From: a virus
Virus record (IMG/VR): IMGVR_UViG_3300034190_000290
Coordinates: 1 to 21,778 of that record
DNA length: 21,778 bases
Strand: one strand, 5' to 3'
The position numbers were made by a program, and so were the translations under genes. The notes below the pieces were generated by a model that did no database searches, was not told the DNA's origin, and saw only the letters and a program-made list of their open reading frames with translations. How positions within the stretch are numbered: position 1 is the first letter of the stretch; the number at the start of each line of letters is the position of its first letter. Shown one piece after another: positions 1-8,375 of the stretch.

Positions 1-153
1 TGGATTTTGGGTAGTATATCTAAGGAAGACTTTTACAAGAAAGCTACCCTATATAGAAAAGGGGACATCGATAAAGACAACGGTTTTGTATTCAAAGCTG
101 ATTGTTACAACCTAAGAATAAATGAATTGAGTCCTATCAATGAAAGAATTTAA
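1..153 (+). CDS. C-terminal end of an unidentified phage protein (5' truncated)
   Basis: The frame starting at base 1 is open until TAA at 151-153 and encodes the last 50 residues of a protein whose start lies left of the window. The visible part is mixed charged and aromatic (GSISKEDFYKKATLYRKGD, then FVFKADCYNLRINEL) and looks like a soluble globular domain end, not a membrane or fibrous protein. I do not recognise the family. It overlaps the following + strand gene by 14 bases, so the two are probably co-transcribed and translationally coupled. Because they run opposite to the virion genes, they probably end an early or middle (replication/metabolism) operon. Codon-like continuity and the tight overlap support it being real. 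Its function is unknown. Confidence 0.6.
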   Translation, partial: WILGSISKEDFYKKATLYRKGDIDKDNGFVFKADCYNLRINELSPINERI

Positions 154-370
154 AAGTAAAGTAAAAGCGAAGTTGTTTTCGTTAGAAGCCTATCTAAACA
201 AGGATGGCAACGTAGAGATGAACTACGAAGCAGTGAAGCCAGAAGATTTAGAAAGAGAACTTAACACTGGGTTTCCCATGTATGATGGAACGAGTCAAGT
301 TGCATCACTGCTTAGATTTATGAGAAAGATGGGAGACGAGATAATGGATGGTTCAAGGAACTACATCTAA
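140..370 (+). CDS. Small hypothetical protein, last gene of the + strand operon
   Basis: This 76-residue protein starts with ATG inside the end of the preceding gene (14-base overlap) and ends with TAA at 368-370. The first 15 residues are basic (KEFKSKVKAKLF), followed by an acidic helical-looking middle (AVKPEDLERELNTG) and an amphipathic stretch (SLLRFMRKMGDEIMDG). There is no membrane segment, signal peptide or recognised motif. No strong Shine-Dalgarno is visible, so translation probably depends on coupling to the upstream gene. Its stop overlaps the stop of the oppositely oriented SET-domain gene by four bases, making it the convergence point of the two operons. Its function is unknown. 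Confidence 0.6.
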   Translation: MKEFKSKVKAKLFSLEAYLNKDGNVEMNYEAVKPEDLERELNTGFPMYDGTSQVASLLRFMRKMGDEIMDGSRNYI

Positions 371-395
371 GTGTGGTAATTTAGTAGTAGTTCTT
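356..395. other. Imperfect hairpin over the convergent stop codons (possible bidirectional terminator)
   Basis: Bases 356-364 pair with 387-395 (nine pairs, one G-U). After a 2x2 mismatch (365-366 / 385-386), bases 367-371 pair with 380-384 (five pairs, last one G-U), leaving an eight-base loop at 372-379. Both stop codons (+ strand 368-370, - strand 369-367) lie in the inner stem. Neither side is followed by a T-rich tract, so it is not a classical intrinsic terminator. A role in stopping the converging polymerases or protecting 3' ends is inference. Confidence 0.45.
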
Positions 396-684
396 CGCCT
401 TCAGTTATTAGTCTTTTGGTAATAATATTAAACACAAGATGATCATCCCAGTCTTGTGTACAATCTAAAAAACAATTTGGTTTATCGGAGTGATTGATGA
501 AGCCACCAAGAGGTGTTCTTATATAAGTAAGGATCATTGGCACTTTGATATGTGTAGCACCTATGTCTGTGCCTTTCTTTATATCTTGAGCCGCAAAGAT
601 TCCGTGACCATGCACAGAACTTTCTTTTATACAAACTTCTTCAGGTAAAGGATTATAATAGAATCTGTTATATTTTATCTTCAC
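367..684 (-). CDS. Minimal SET-domain protein-lysine methyltransferase
   Basis: This 105-residue protein is essentially a bare SET domain, the fold that transfers methyl groups from S-adenosylmethionine to lysine side chains. The family signatures appear in order: SSVHGHGIFAA at 22-32 (the first AdoMet-binding GxG segment), INHSDKPN at 63-70 (the NHS..PN pseudoknot motif), and GEELLLNY at 96-103, with Tyr103 in the position of the catalytic tyrosine. There is no post-SET cysteine cluster and no other domain. Its size is close to that of the 119-residue chlorella-virus vSET. Translation probably starts at GTG 684-682, which overlaps the upstream TAG by one base (TAGTG). It is the last gene of the virion operon, so it is likely expressed late. 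The substrate (virion protein or host protein) is unknown. The fold assignment is confident; activity is inferred. Confidence 0.88.
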   Translation of the reverse strand: MKIKYNRFYYNPLPEEVCIKESSVHGHGIFAAQDIKKGTDIGATHIKVPMILTYIRTPLGGFINHSDKPNCFLDCTQDWDDHLVFNIITKRLITEGEELLLNYHT

Positions 685-953
685 TATTTGTTTCTTAACA
701 TAGCAAAGTCTTCTTTGTCAATCCTATTATTTTTATTTTTATCAAGTTTAACTTGCCCACCAGTTAAATAACCCATACCAAATTTCTTTTGATCTGTCAT
801 CATGCCCATAGCATCTGCAGTTTTACGTGTCATTGCGTTTTGCTGTTGTCTATTTTGTTGTGCTAGTCCACCCATTTGCATCGGTTTACGTGGACTTGCC
901 ATGCCACCCCCATACATTTTAGTTGGTCTTTGTCCATTATTGTACATTTTCAT
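684..953 (-). CDS. Met/Gly-rich small protein with one EF-hand-like calcium-binding loop
   Basis: This 89-residue protein has a low-complexity, basic, methionine- and glycine-rich N-terminal half (KMYGGGMASPRKPMQMGG at 12-29) and a Gln/Asn-rich middle. It ends with one EF-hand-type loop at residues 71-82: Asp71, Asn73, Asn75, Ile78, Asp79 and Asp82, followed by Phe83. Position 12 of the loop is Asp instead of the usual Glu. Short MYGGGM-type proteins ending in such a loop look familiar from marine phage genomes, but I know of no defined function. The start ATG at 953 has a good Shine-Dalgarno (AAGGAGA, seven bases upstream) inside the end of the 1593-residue gene, a 17-base overlap. A second ATG two codons on is possible. 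A calcium-sensitive virion or host-interaction role is inference. Confidence 0.75.
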   Translation of the reverse strand: MKMYNNGQRPTKMYGGGMASPRKPMQMGGLAQQNRQQQNAMTRKTADAMGMMTDQKKFGMGYLTGGQVKLDKNKNNRIDKEDFAMLRNK

Positions 954-3900
954 TGACTGTCTCCTTATTTAAAAATCTATCTGGTACAACTGCTTCAATA
1001 ACTTTTGTTTGTAAACTTTTTTTAGAAATGTCTTGCATCTGGGATTCTATATTTTTTCTTTTCTTTTTTATTTCTTTAGAAAATTTATTTAACTCTTCCG
1101 TTCTAGGATCATCGTCTTGATCTGCTTGTGCTTGATTTCTTGCTAGTATACTTATAAAAGCTTTTTCTAATGCTTGTCTGTCTTTAAAGTTAGGTGGCTC
1201 ACCTTCTTCTAACATTTTAACAACAATTCTTCCTACTTCTGGATTATTCATCATTTCTTCAAACATTCCATACTTACCTTTTCTGATAGCGTGTATAGCT
1301 GCTTCAGTTCCTAAAAATTGTGTTCCAATTACTCCTCTTTGCCAAGCATAAGCTCTACTAACCCAAGATGCCATTGATAATGATCTAGGTATACCTTGTA
1401 TAGTAAATGGTATTTTAGACACTTGCTCTCCTGTCATGTACCCTGCGATAGTAATATAGTTATCAAATACCTCGTCTGTACCATCTACAGAGCCTCTCTT
1501 AACAAGTTCTCTAAAAGATTTTTCCCAATCTGTTCCCTTACCAAGTAAGTTCATCATGGTTTGACCTTTTATTAAATCGTTTGTTGATATGTCCATTTGA
1601 CCATCTATAGGACTTATTTCTACTTTTGGTAAACTTGTGTTATCAGCAACTTTAGCACTGTTTTCAACAAACTCTAATGCTCTTCCTGCTATAGCTCTAT
1701 CATACTCTTTCATTAAACCTTCGTAGTTTCTAGCCTGATTACTATTTAAATCGGCTATGCTACTAACTCCTAATTGATCTAATAGTAATTTTGAATAAGT
1801 ATTTCTTGTTTGATCTAAAACTTCTATACCTTGTTTACCTAATTTTATTTGACTGTGAATATAATCAGGCGTAAATTGTCTTAAAAGATTATCTTTTGCT
1901 TCTTTTAAACCTTTAAATACACCTGTCTGTCTTTGTGCTAATTCATTTTTTATCGTAGTAATTTCGTTTTTAATTTTTGTTTGAATTTGCTTAGCTTTTT
2001 TGTTAAATTCAGAAGAGTATGCGTAAAGTTGTTGAACGTCAAGAGCTTCCTCAACCTCTGTTTTATTAACTAATTGTTGTCCAGTGGATGTTTTTAGTAA
2101 ATCTAAATTGTTAAGAAATGTTTGAAATTTTTCAGTTCCTTTAAGTTTAGGTAAGTCCCCCGGTCTTATAACATCTCTACCTCTTAATTCATTCAAAAGT
2201 AATTGTCCTGCATCACTATTTAAAAGTAATTGTTTACCTGCACGTTGAATTATTTTTTGAGCTAATTTTAAACCAGTAGAATTTTTTGAACCATCGAAAC
2301 TCCAACGTGCTACACCCCCACCTTGAGATATATTAGTTCCACCAAATACTTGAGCTATGTCACTCACTACTTTATCTGCTTCATCTTGAGTTAAATTTTT
2401 AGAGCCTAATCTATTTATTATGTCTTGAACCCAAACAGTAGGATCTTTAGAAAGTATAACAGCACCACTAGGATCTTTACCTATTATCTTTCCCCAGTCT
2501 TTTCCGTATCCACTTTTGTAACGTGATGCCCAATCTTGCCAAGCACCTTTAGCAAGTCTCCAGTCTTCAAGAACCTCACCACCTACAAAGGCACTTTCTT
2601 TTGCATTAGGATTGAAAAAGTTTAAAGAAAATCCTGTTACTTCATCTTCTGCTAAATCAACCCAATATTCATATAAGCTATAATTCTCTTTACCTTGAAG
2701 TGATCCCATTTTTTGATAAGCTTTTGATCCCATAGTTTGAGCAACTATTTTCCAATCATCAAATCCTATAGGAAGTTTTACGTCTCTTCCTTCATCGTAT
2801 AACTCTTTCCAAATTTGAAAATTACTTGCATCAGGATTTTCATCTTTAACTATTTTAATTGCTTCTTGTAAGTCTGGGGATAATAATCTTACGTTTTCAT
2901 CAGCTAAAAACTTTCCCGCCGCATCATCAAATAATTTTTCAAACTTATTTGGCAACACACCCGGTTTGATATTTGCAATGTTCTTTGCTCCTCTAGAAAC
3001 CTCCGAAACAAACAATTCGCCTTCTTCAAAAAAATCTTGAAAGTCAGGTGCATCATAGTTTTTTATTAATCCGTAAAAATCTGTTGCATCCATAAATACA
3101 GGATTACTACTGTTTCTTCCATAAGTATTTTTTAGATATATAAATTTACCGTCAGCATTGTTTTTCAAAGTTTGATTAATTTTTGAATAACCTTGATACA
3201 TTGAGTTACTTGATACAGGAACATTTGAAGTTATGCTATCTACCGTATCTAAATTTTTACGTATTTGTAAATCAAACTTATCTAACTTTTCGTTTGCTCT
3301 TTTTACTGCTTCTTCAGCAGTGTAACCTGCAAATACATCTTTTGATATATAATGGTTACTTAATATTTCTAATTTTGATGCGTAGTTATTAAGAACAGTG
3401 GGTTTAAAATCATCTGGATTGGCTTTTAAACCATCTACCATGTCAGATAAATCGTTTTCTAATTTAGTTGCAAACTGATCAGCCTTCAACTCATACTCAC
3501 GTAGATGCTTTGCATAGCTATCATACATGGCGATGTAGTTATCTATTATTTGCTTTGATGCTTCATCAGCTTGCATGTCGGGATGCAATCTTGCTTTACG
3601 TAGTTGATTTATACCTGTAGATAATTCATTATATAGTGATACTTTATCTCTCTGATTCAACAAAAACTTTTGAAATCCATCACTAAAATCCCTTACTTCA
3701 CTATGTTTTATACTGTCTAAAACTTGATCCCCTGCGTTTCTTAAACCAATTAATCCAACCAATTTATACACAACATCGTTGAATGCTTCTGGATTAGACA
3801 CAAGAGGTTTGCCGTCTACCATTAATCCACTTATTTTTTCTCCTATAGCTCTATGTCCGTCTATAGAAGCAAATATATCCTCTTGTATTTTTGGATCTGC

Positions 3901-5718
3901 TAAAGATAGCCATTTGTATACGTCTTTAGCTTTTCCTTTGTACTTAGGATTATCAAAGTCTTTTAAAAACATGTAACCTAAATGATCTTTTAAGCTATTT
4001 GTAAATCCCTTTACTCCATTGATACCTGTTTCAGTAGCGATAGTACCCCCTATTCCTCCTAAAAGCATCATCAAAAAATTAGGTTGTATGTTTTCTGGAT
4101 CAACACTGTCCATTTGATAATAATGATTTACACTAGCTATGCCAAATGTTACGCCTAATTCATCTTTAAATAAACTTCTAAAAGATTCTGGAACAAGAGA
4201 TTTCAAAGTCTCTGCTTCCATATTTCTTTCAATTCTTGCAACTACTTTAGCTTGAGCATTTAAAGCTTGTTGAGTTATTTGTCCCTTTTGAAATTGACTT
4301 GATAGGTTAGCATACTTTTGATTCGCAGCATCTAATCTTTGTTTTAAAAAATTTACTCTTACTCTTTGTTTTGGATCAAATATACCTTTAGCTTCTTGAG
4401 CCATCTTCATAGAAAACATAGTCATGTTTTTTCTGAATCCATTTAAAAATCCTATGTTACCATCTTGCCAATATCTCTCAAATATGTCAGCGTCAGTAAG
4501 ACCTTTTTTGTTTGCATTTTTTAATGCACCTTCAAATGTTTTAGATTGAAATGTATTCTTTGCCCAGTTTCTAAACGCACCACTTTTTATTTGACCCATA
4601 GTTAAACCTAAACCACCTGTGATGGCATAGGTAGTCAATCCTATGAACCCTTCTCTTTTTAAAGTAGTTGCAAAGTCAGGACTGTAAGCTAATATAGCCG
4701 TTGCATTATCTACAGATAATACACCGTCTGTTTTTTCGTTTATGATATCAGCAGCAAATTTAGTCTTACTGAACATATCTCCAGTTGTATCTATCTTAGG
4801 AGCAATAAAAGATCCTAAAGGAGTAGTTTTTAAATCTTCTTTAAACGTATTATTAACTTCAATTGTAGCATCTGCAACTGCTTCTCCCACACCCTTTAGA
4901 ACGTAAGGAACTAATTTAAGTAAGTCAGTAACTCCATGCTTGGTTCTGAATTGTTCCATTATACCACTCTGTTCAGCGTACATAAATTCAGCTATCTTTA
5001 ACTCATCTAACCCCATATTTTTAAGAAGTTTAAAGTAACGTTTTGTTTCTTCTTCGGGACTTCTAGTTTCAAAATCTATGGGTGTCATATCAAAATCAAA
5101 CCCAACATCAGTTACGGCAGGTTGAACATCAATGCCTTGTTTACTTCTTTCTTCTATGTCTAGTAGTGATTTTGTTTGCTCAAAAGTAGGTATGGTGTAT
5201 TTATTACCTTGTTTATCTAGCACAGTAAAAGCATAACTGTTATCTCCTGCTAAATTTAAAGGATTATTAAATATGTATTTTAGTCTCTCATTTATTAAAG
5301 CATCTTGTTCTTCTTTAGTTACTACAGAGCTAACACCAGTGTCTCTCTCAGTGGGGAGTGCAGGGAAAAGATCAATAACATTCTTTTTTAAATCCTCTTC
5401 TCCAAGAGGTATTTCTCTTCCTAATTTTGCTGTTAACAAAGGATCTACTAACGTTCCTTGTCTTGCTCTATTTAAAATAGATTTCTCACTAACTATACCT
5501 GTATCAGCACCTCTTTTTAAGTAATCAAGCATAGGTTGATTAAATTCTAAGTATTTTGCATTGAGAATAGAGTTTCTAAAGTTTTGGTCATTGAACAAAT
5601 CTTTAGTTATTGTAGCTGTTCTGTAATCATCTACTTGACTTAGAAACTTAAAATCTTCAAATGTTGTAGGCTTTGGGTTTCTACCCATTTGTCCACGTGT
5701 ATTAACTGCTAATTCCAT
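937..5718 (-). CDS. Giant virion protein (1593 aa), probable internal/DNA-ejection protein
   Basis: At 1593 residues this is by far the largest gene in the window. Its size and position among late structural genes match the large internal core proteins of podoviruses, which are ejected into the cell with the DNA (T7 gp16 is the comparator). Visible features are a charged, mostly helical body; Gly-rich hydrophobic stretches near residues 350-370 and 545-567 (the latter LLGGIGGTIA) that might insert into membrane; coiled-coil-like helices about 452-515; a segment near 1445-1465 (SMASWVSRAYAWQRGVIG) resembling the C-terminal region of other giant phage proteins; and a Lys-rich tail about 1535-1575. 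I see no lytic transglycosylase or protease motif. ATG 5718 follows the upstream stop by two bases with no clear Shine-Dalgarno, suggesting coupled translation. The virion role is inferred. Confidence 0.75.
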   Translation of the reverse strand: MELAVNTRGQMGRNPKPTTFEDFKFLSQVDDYRTATITKDLFNDQNFRNSILNAKYLEFNQPMLDYLKRGADTGIVSEKSILNRARQGTLVDPLLTAKLGREIPLGEEDLKKNVIDLFPALPTERDTGVSSVVTKEEQDALINERLKYIFNNPLNLAGDNSYAFTVLDKQGNKYTIPTFEQTKSLLDIEERSKQGIDVQPAVTDVGFDFDMTPIDFETRSPEEETKRYFKLLKNMGLDELKIAEFMYAEQSGIMEQFRTKHGVTDLLKLVPYVLKGVGEAVADATIEVNNTFKEDLKTTPLGSFIAPKIDTTGDMFSKTKFAADIINEKTDGVLSVDNATAILAYSPDFATTLKREGFIGLTTYAITGGLGLTMGQIKSGAFRNWAKNTFQSKTFEGALKNANKKGLTDADIFERYWQDGNIGFLNGFRKNMTMFSMKMAQEAKGIFDPKQRVRVNFLKQRLDAANQKYANLSSQFQKGQITQQALNAQAKVVARIERNMEAETLKSLVPESFRSLFKDELGVTFGIASVNHYYQMDSVDPENIQPNFLMMLLGGIGGTIATETGINGVKGFTNSLKDHLGYMFLKDFDNPKYKGKAKDVYKWLSLADPKIQEDIFASIDGHRAIGEKISGLMVDGKPLVSNPEAFNDVVYKLVGLIGLRNAGDQVLDSIKHSEVRDFSDGFQKFLLNQRDKVSLYNELSTGINQLRKARLHPDMQADEASKQIIDNYIAMYDSYAKHLREYELKADQFATKLENDLSDMVDGLKANPDDFKPTVLNNYASKLEILSNHYISKDVFAGYTAEEAVKRANEKLDKFDLQIRKNLDTVDSITSNVPVSSNSMYQGYSKINQTLKNNADGKFIYLKNTYGRNSSNPVFMDATDFYGLIKNYDAPDFQDFFEEGELFVSEVSRGAKNIANIKPGVLPNKFEKLFDDAAGKFLADENVRLLSPDLQEAIKIVKDENPDASNFQIWKELYDEGRDVKLPIGFDDWKIVAQTMGSKAYQKMGSLQGKENYSLYEYWVDLAEDEVTGFSLNFFNPNAKESAFVGGEVLEDWRLAKGAWQDWASRYKSGYGKDWGKIIGKDPSGAVILSKDPTVWVQDIINRLGSKNLTQDEADKVVSDIAQVFGGTNISQGGGVARWSFDGSKNSTGLKLAQKIIQRAGKQLLLNSDAGQLLLNELRGRDVIRPGDLPKLKGTEKFQTFLNNLDLLKTSTGQQLVNKTEVEEALDVQQLYAYSSEFNKKAKQIQTKIKNEITTIKNELAQRQTGVFKGLKEAKDNLLRQFTPDYIHSQIKLGKQGIEVLDQTRNTYSKLLLDQLGVSSIADLNSNQARNYEGLMKEYDRAIAGRALEFVENSAKVADNTSLPKVEISPIDGQMDISTNDLIKGQTMMNLLGKGTDWEKSFRELVKRGSVDGTDEVFDNYITIAGYMTGEQVSKIPFTIQGIPRSLSMASWVSRAYAWQRGVIGTQFLGTEAAIHAIRKGKYGMFEEMMNNPEVGRIVVKMLEEGEPPNFKDRQALEKAFISILARNQAQADQDDDPRTEELNKFSKEIKKKRKNIESQMQDISKKSLQTKVIEAVVPDRFLNKETVNENVQ

Positions 5719-5720
5719 GT

Positions 5721-7817
5721 TTATTGATTACCACTAAATAATGCTTTGTCTCTAGCTGTTGATTTTTTTTCAGGCACTTGAAATAATCCTACCTCACCAC
5801 CTTCAGGTGATAAAGTTGCTTTTTGACCACTTCCGTAGGTAGCTTCATCAACTTCCATAACTGCTTGCCCTGCTGTTACTATACCTTTACTGTCAAGTTT
5901 ATCTTGCATTTCTGCATAAGAACTAATTGATATACCACCGTAATAAGACTCATTAAGTATTTTAGCAGCACTTTTTATTCTATCATCAGAATTTTTAAAA
6001 CCTTTTAGTATCTCAACTTTAATCTCTGCGTCTTTTACTATAGCACTCAGTATAGCTGTTTGACCACTTCGATAACCTAAATTAGTTCCTAAATTAAGTA
6101 TGCTTTTCCAAAGTTGTACGTCTTTATCAGATATTGTTCTTGAATCTACTGAACCTTCAGATCCACCTTGAACTGCTGCGGCCATAGTGAAAGTTAAAAC
6201 ACCTGCGTAATAATTGAATAACGCTGCTTTTCTTTCTTTATCACTTAATGCAGAATCTTGTGATCTTTTATAGTAATCATCAGTTTCTTTTTGTAGTTTT
6301 TGTAGAGCATCAATAGCCGATTTATCAAATAAACCTGAATTTGCTGCAATCTGTTCTCTCGCAGCTATGGTAAATTCTTGAAATTGTTGTTTTGCACCTG
6401 TCCAAGCCATAAACATTTTTTGAGTCAACCCTGTGTAAACTCTTTGTTCTGCAGGTGCATTTAATAATTTAATAAGTTCTTTTGCAGGTGTCATAACGTT
6501 TTGAAGAGCCTTTTGTTTGTAGTCTCTAGATGCTATATCTTTAAATCCGAGTTTATTAGCGTTACTAAGTTCTAAAGCTGCTTCATTTTCTTTTTCTAAA
6601 AGTTTAAATTGCTGAGAGTCAGAATACAACTGATTGCCCATCAAAGCACCTTGTATTGGTTTAAAATCTTGTTTTCCTTTTATAGAAGCAGGTAAAGCCA
6701 TAGCAACCACATCTATAGCTAGTTCTGGACTTGTTGCTAATAATTTTCCTATTTCATCTTCTTCAAAAAAAGCTTTTATTTCTTTTTCATTATTAATAGA
6801 AGTTAAAGGTTTAGAGTAATTTCTAAGTTTTGATTTTAATCTTGTAACAGCATTATTTATTAATTCACCACCGTGACCTTCTAAAAGGGGAGCTTTAAAT
6901 CTGACCATGCTATCAAGCTTTCCCATTTTTTCTTGAGTGTTTAAACCTATCAACTCTGGATGATTTAAATTTTTTATTTGTGTGTTAATAATGTTTTTAT
7001 CTTGCATGCCACCGTCTGGTGTTTTATAATATCTATCATCTAAAGTAAAAGTTATTTTAGCATCACCTTTATTGTCTACTTGTACCTCTCCAATACTACC
7101 ATTATTTTGCTCAATTTCCCCACCTAATTGTTTTCTTATAGTTTTAAGAGTTGTATTATATTTTTTTTCAAATCTTTTTTGAAGAACTGGGTGAGATGCA
7201 AAATAATCTACCATTCCTTTTGTCATAATTTTTATGTCTTGAACCTTATCACCATTTTTGTTTTGTTGATTTATAACTTCTAGTGTATCCAAACCTGCAT
7301 CTATAATTGTATCAGCAACTGCGTTAACATCATTAGTATAATTTGCGTTACCACTTACACCATACTTACTATCATCAAAAACTTGTTTCCAAAATTGAGG
7401 TTTAAAATTTAATTTTAAAGCAGCATAATACGAAGATTCATCGTGATCACTACGTTTAGGTATTAAAAACTCAGAGTTTTTGAAATAATCGTTCTCTGGG
7501 AAGTATTTACTAAAGTCAATAGCAACACCCTTTGGTTTGTTTTTAAGGTTTTGTTCTTGAAGTTTAAGTTTTTGAACTTCTATTTTAGCTTGTTTATCTA
7601 TCTTTGCTTTTGCTATAGCTTGTTTTAATGCAGATTCACTTTCTAATTTTGTTCTTAATCTGACTAAACCTTCTTCTGCTTCATACTTTTCTTTATCTCT
7701 TTTTAAGGTAAACTCTTCTGCTCTTCTTTCATCAGAAATTTTATTGTATTGTTGAGCCATACCCCCAAGAACATTAAGGGCTGCTCCACCTGAAAGTAAA
7801 CCTGATAAAAATCCCAT
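5721..7817 (-). CDS. Probable internal virion protein (698 aa)
   Basis: This 698-residue protein begins with a Gly/Ala-rich hydrophobic segment (GFLSGLLSGGAALNVLGGM, 2-20), followed at about 25-92 by a highly charged helix with strong coiled-coil character (RRAEEFTLKRDKEKYEAEE and on). The remainder is mixed helical with no enzyme motif that I recognise. A membrane-active N-terminus joined to a long helix is common in phage ejection proteins. The gene lies between a 183-residue and a 1593-residue virion-type gene, consistent with a second internal core protein. The upstream stop TAA is three bases before ATG 7817, and GAAGAG serves as a Shine-Dalgarno. The junction 12-mer GAGTAAAAAATG is identical to that at 8372. 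No homologue can be named with certainty. Confidence 0.7.
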   Translation of the reverse strand: MGFLSGLLSGGAALNVLGGMAQQYNKISDERRAEEFTLKRDKEKYEAEEGLVRLRTKLESESALKQAIAKAKIDKQAKIEVQKLKLQEQNLKNKPKGVAIDFSKYFPENDYFKNSEFLIPKRSDHDESSYYAALKLNFKPQFWKQVFDDSKYGVSGNANYTNDVNAVADTIIDAGLDTLEVINQQNKNGDKVQDIKIMTKGMVDYFASHPVLQKRFEKKYNTTLKTIRKQLGGEIEQNNGSIGEVQVDNKGDAKITFTLDDRYYKTPDGGMQDKNIINTQIKNLNHPELIGLNTQEKMGKLDSMVRFKAPLLEGHGGELINNAVTRLKSKLRNYSKPLTSINNEKEIKAFFEEDEIGKLLATSPELAIDVVAMALPASIKGKQDFKPIQGALMGNQLYSDSQQFKLLEKENEAALELSNANKLGFKDIASRDYKQKALQNVMTPAKELIKLLNAPAEQRVYTGLTQKMFMAWTGAKQQFQEFTIAAREQIAANSGLFDKSAIDALQKLQKETDDYYKRSQDSALSDKERKAALFNYYAGVLTFTMAAAVQGGSEGSVDSRTISDKDVQLWKSILNLGTNLGYRSGQTAILSAIVKDAEIKVEILKGFKNSDDRIKSAAKILNESYYGGISISSYAEMQDKLDSKGIVTAGQAVMEVDEATYGSGQKATLSPEGGEVGLFQVPEKKSTARDKALFSGNQ

Positions 7818-7820
7818 TTT

Positions 7821-8372
7821 TTACTCTTCTTCCTTGTCAGTAATTGTTGCTACAGCTAAAAATCCCCCTTGAGTTGGTTCTTCAACAGATGGCTGTTCAA
7901 CTTGTTGTTTTAAATAATTATACAAAGATGGATTGTTTTCTTGCATCATTTCTTCAAGATTTATTTCATCCATGCCTTTATCCATAGCAGGTGTTCCATC
8001 ATTTGTATTAAAAACTCTTACGGGTATGTTGTTTTCAGAAGCCATGCCTAAGAAATATATTGCAAGTGGTGCTTTTATTATTTCTGCAACGTCTGGAGAA
8101 AACTCCCCTTGCATAAACCCACCAATAGCAACTGTGTCAACTATCTCCTCTATAGATATACCTGCAAACATAAGTTTTGCAAATTGATCGTAAGTTTGTT
8201 CTGATCCTTCTATTTTTTCTATAATCGAATCAACAGCATCACCCGGAATAGAGTGTTTTGGTGGTTTTTCCCACGCCCATTTACCAAGTGGCTCAGTTAA
8301 GCTCCAACCTGCCGGGGCCCTGTTAAAACGTTGATCAATAGGTCTGTTTCGTGTTTTTATAGGTATATTCAT
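7821..8372 (-). CDS. Conserved marine-phage virion-associated protein (183 aa)
   Basis: The protein is 183 residues. The N-terminus is basic and proline-rich with Trp motifs (PAGWSLTEPLGKWAWEKPP at 20-38). A helical region about 50-115 includes FAKLMFAGISIEEIVDTVAI and FSPDVAEIIKAPLAIYFLGM. The acidic, Gln-rich C-terminus ends in Glu-Glu-Glu. The combination of a W-x-x-TEP-x-GKW motif with the downstream helical repeat resembles proteins from marine podoviruses and cyanophages that are listed as virion structural proteins; that recollection is the only functional basis. It sits between putative internal virion genes with three-base spacers on each side, so it is probably co-translated with them. 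Its exact role is unknown. Confidence 0.65.
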   Translation of the reverse strand: MNIPIKTRNRPIDQRFNRAPAGWSLTEPLGKWAWEKPPKHSIPGDAVDSIIEKIEGSEQTYDQFAKLMFAGISIEEIVDTVAIGGFMQGEFSPDVAEIIKAPLAIYFLGMASENNIPVRVFNTNDGTPAMDKGMDEINLEEMMQENNPSLYNYLKQQVEQPSVEEPTQGGFLAVATITDKEEE

Positions 8373-8375
8373 TTT

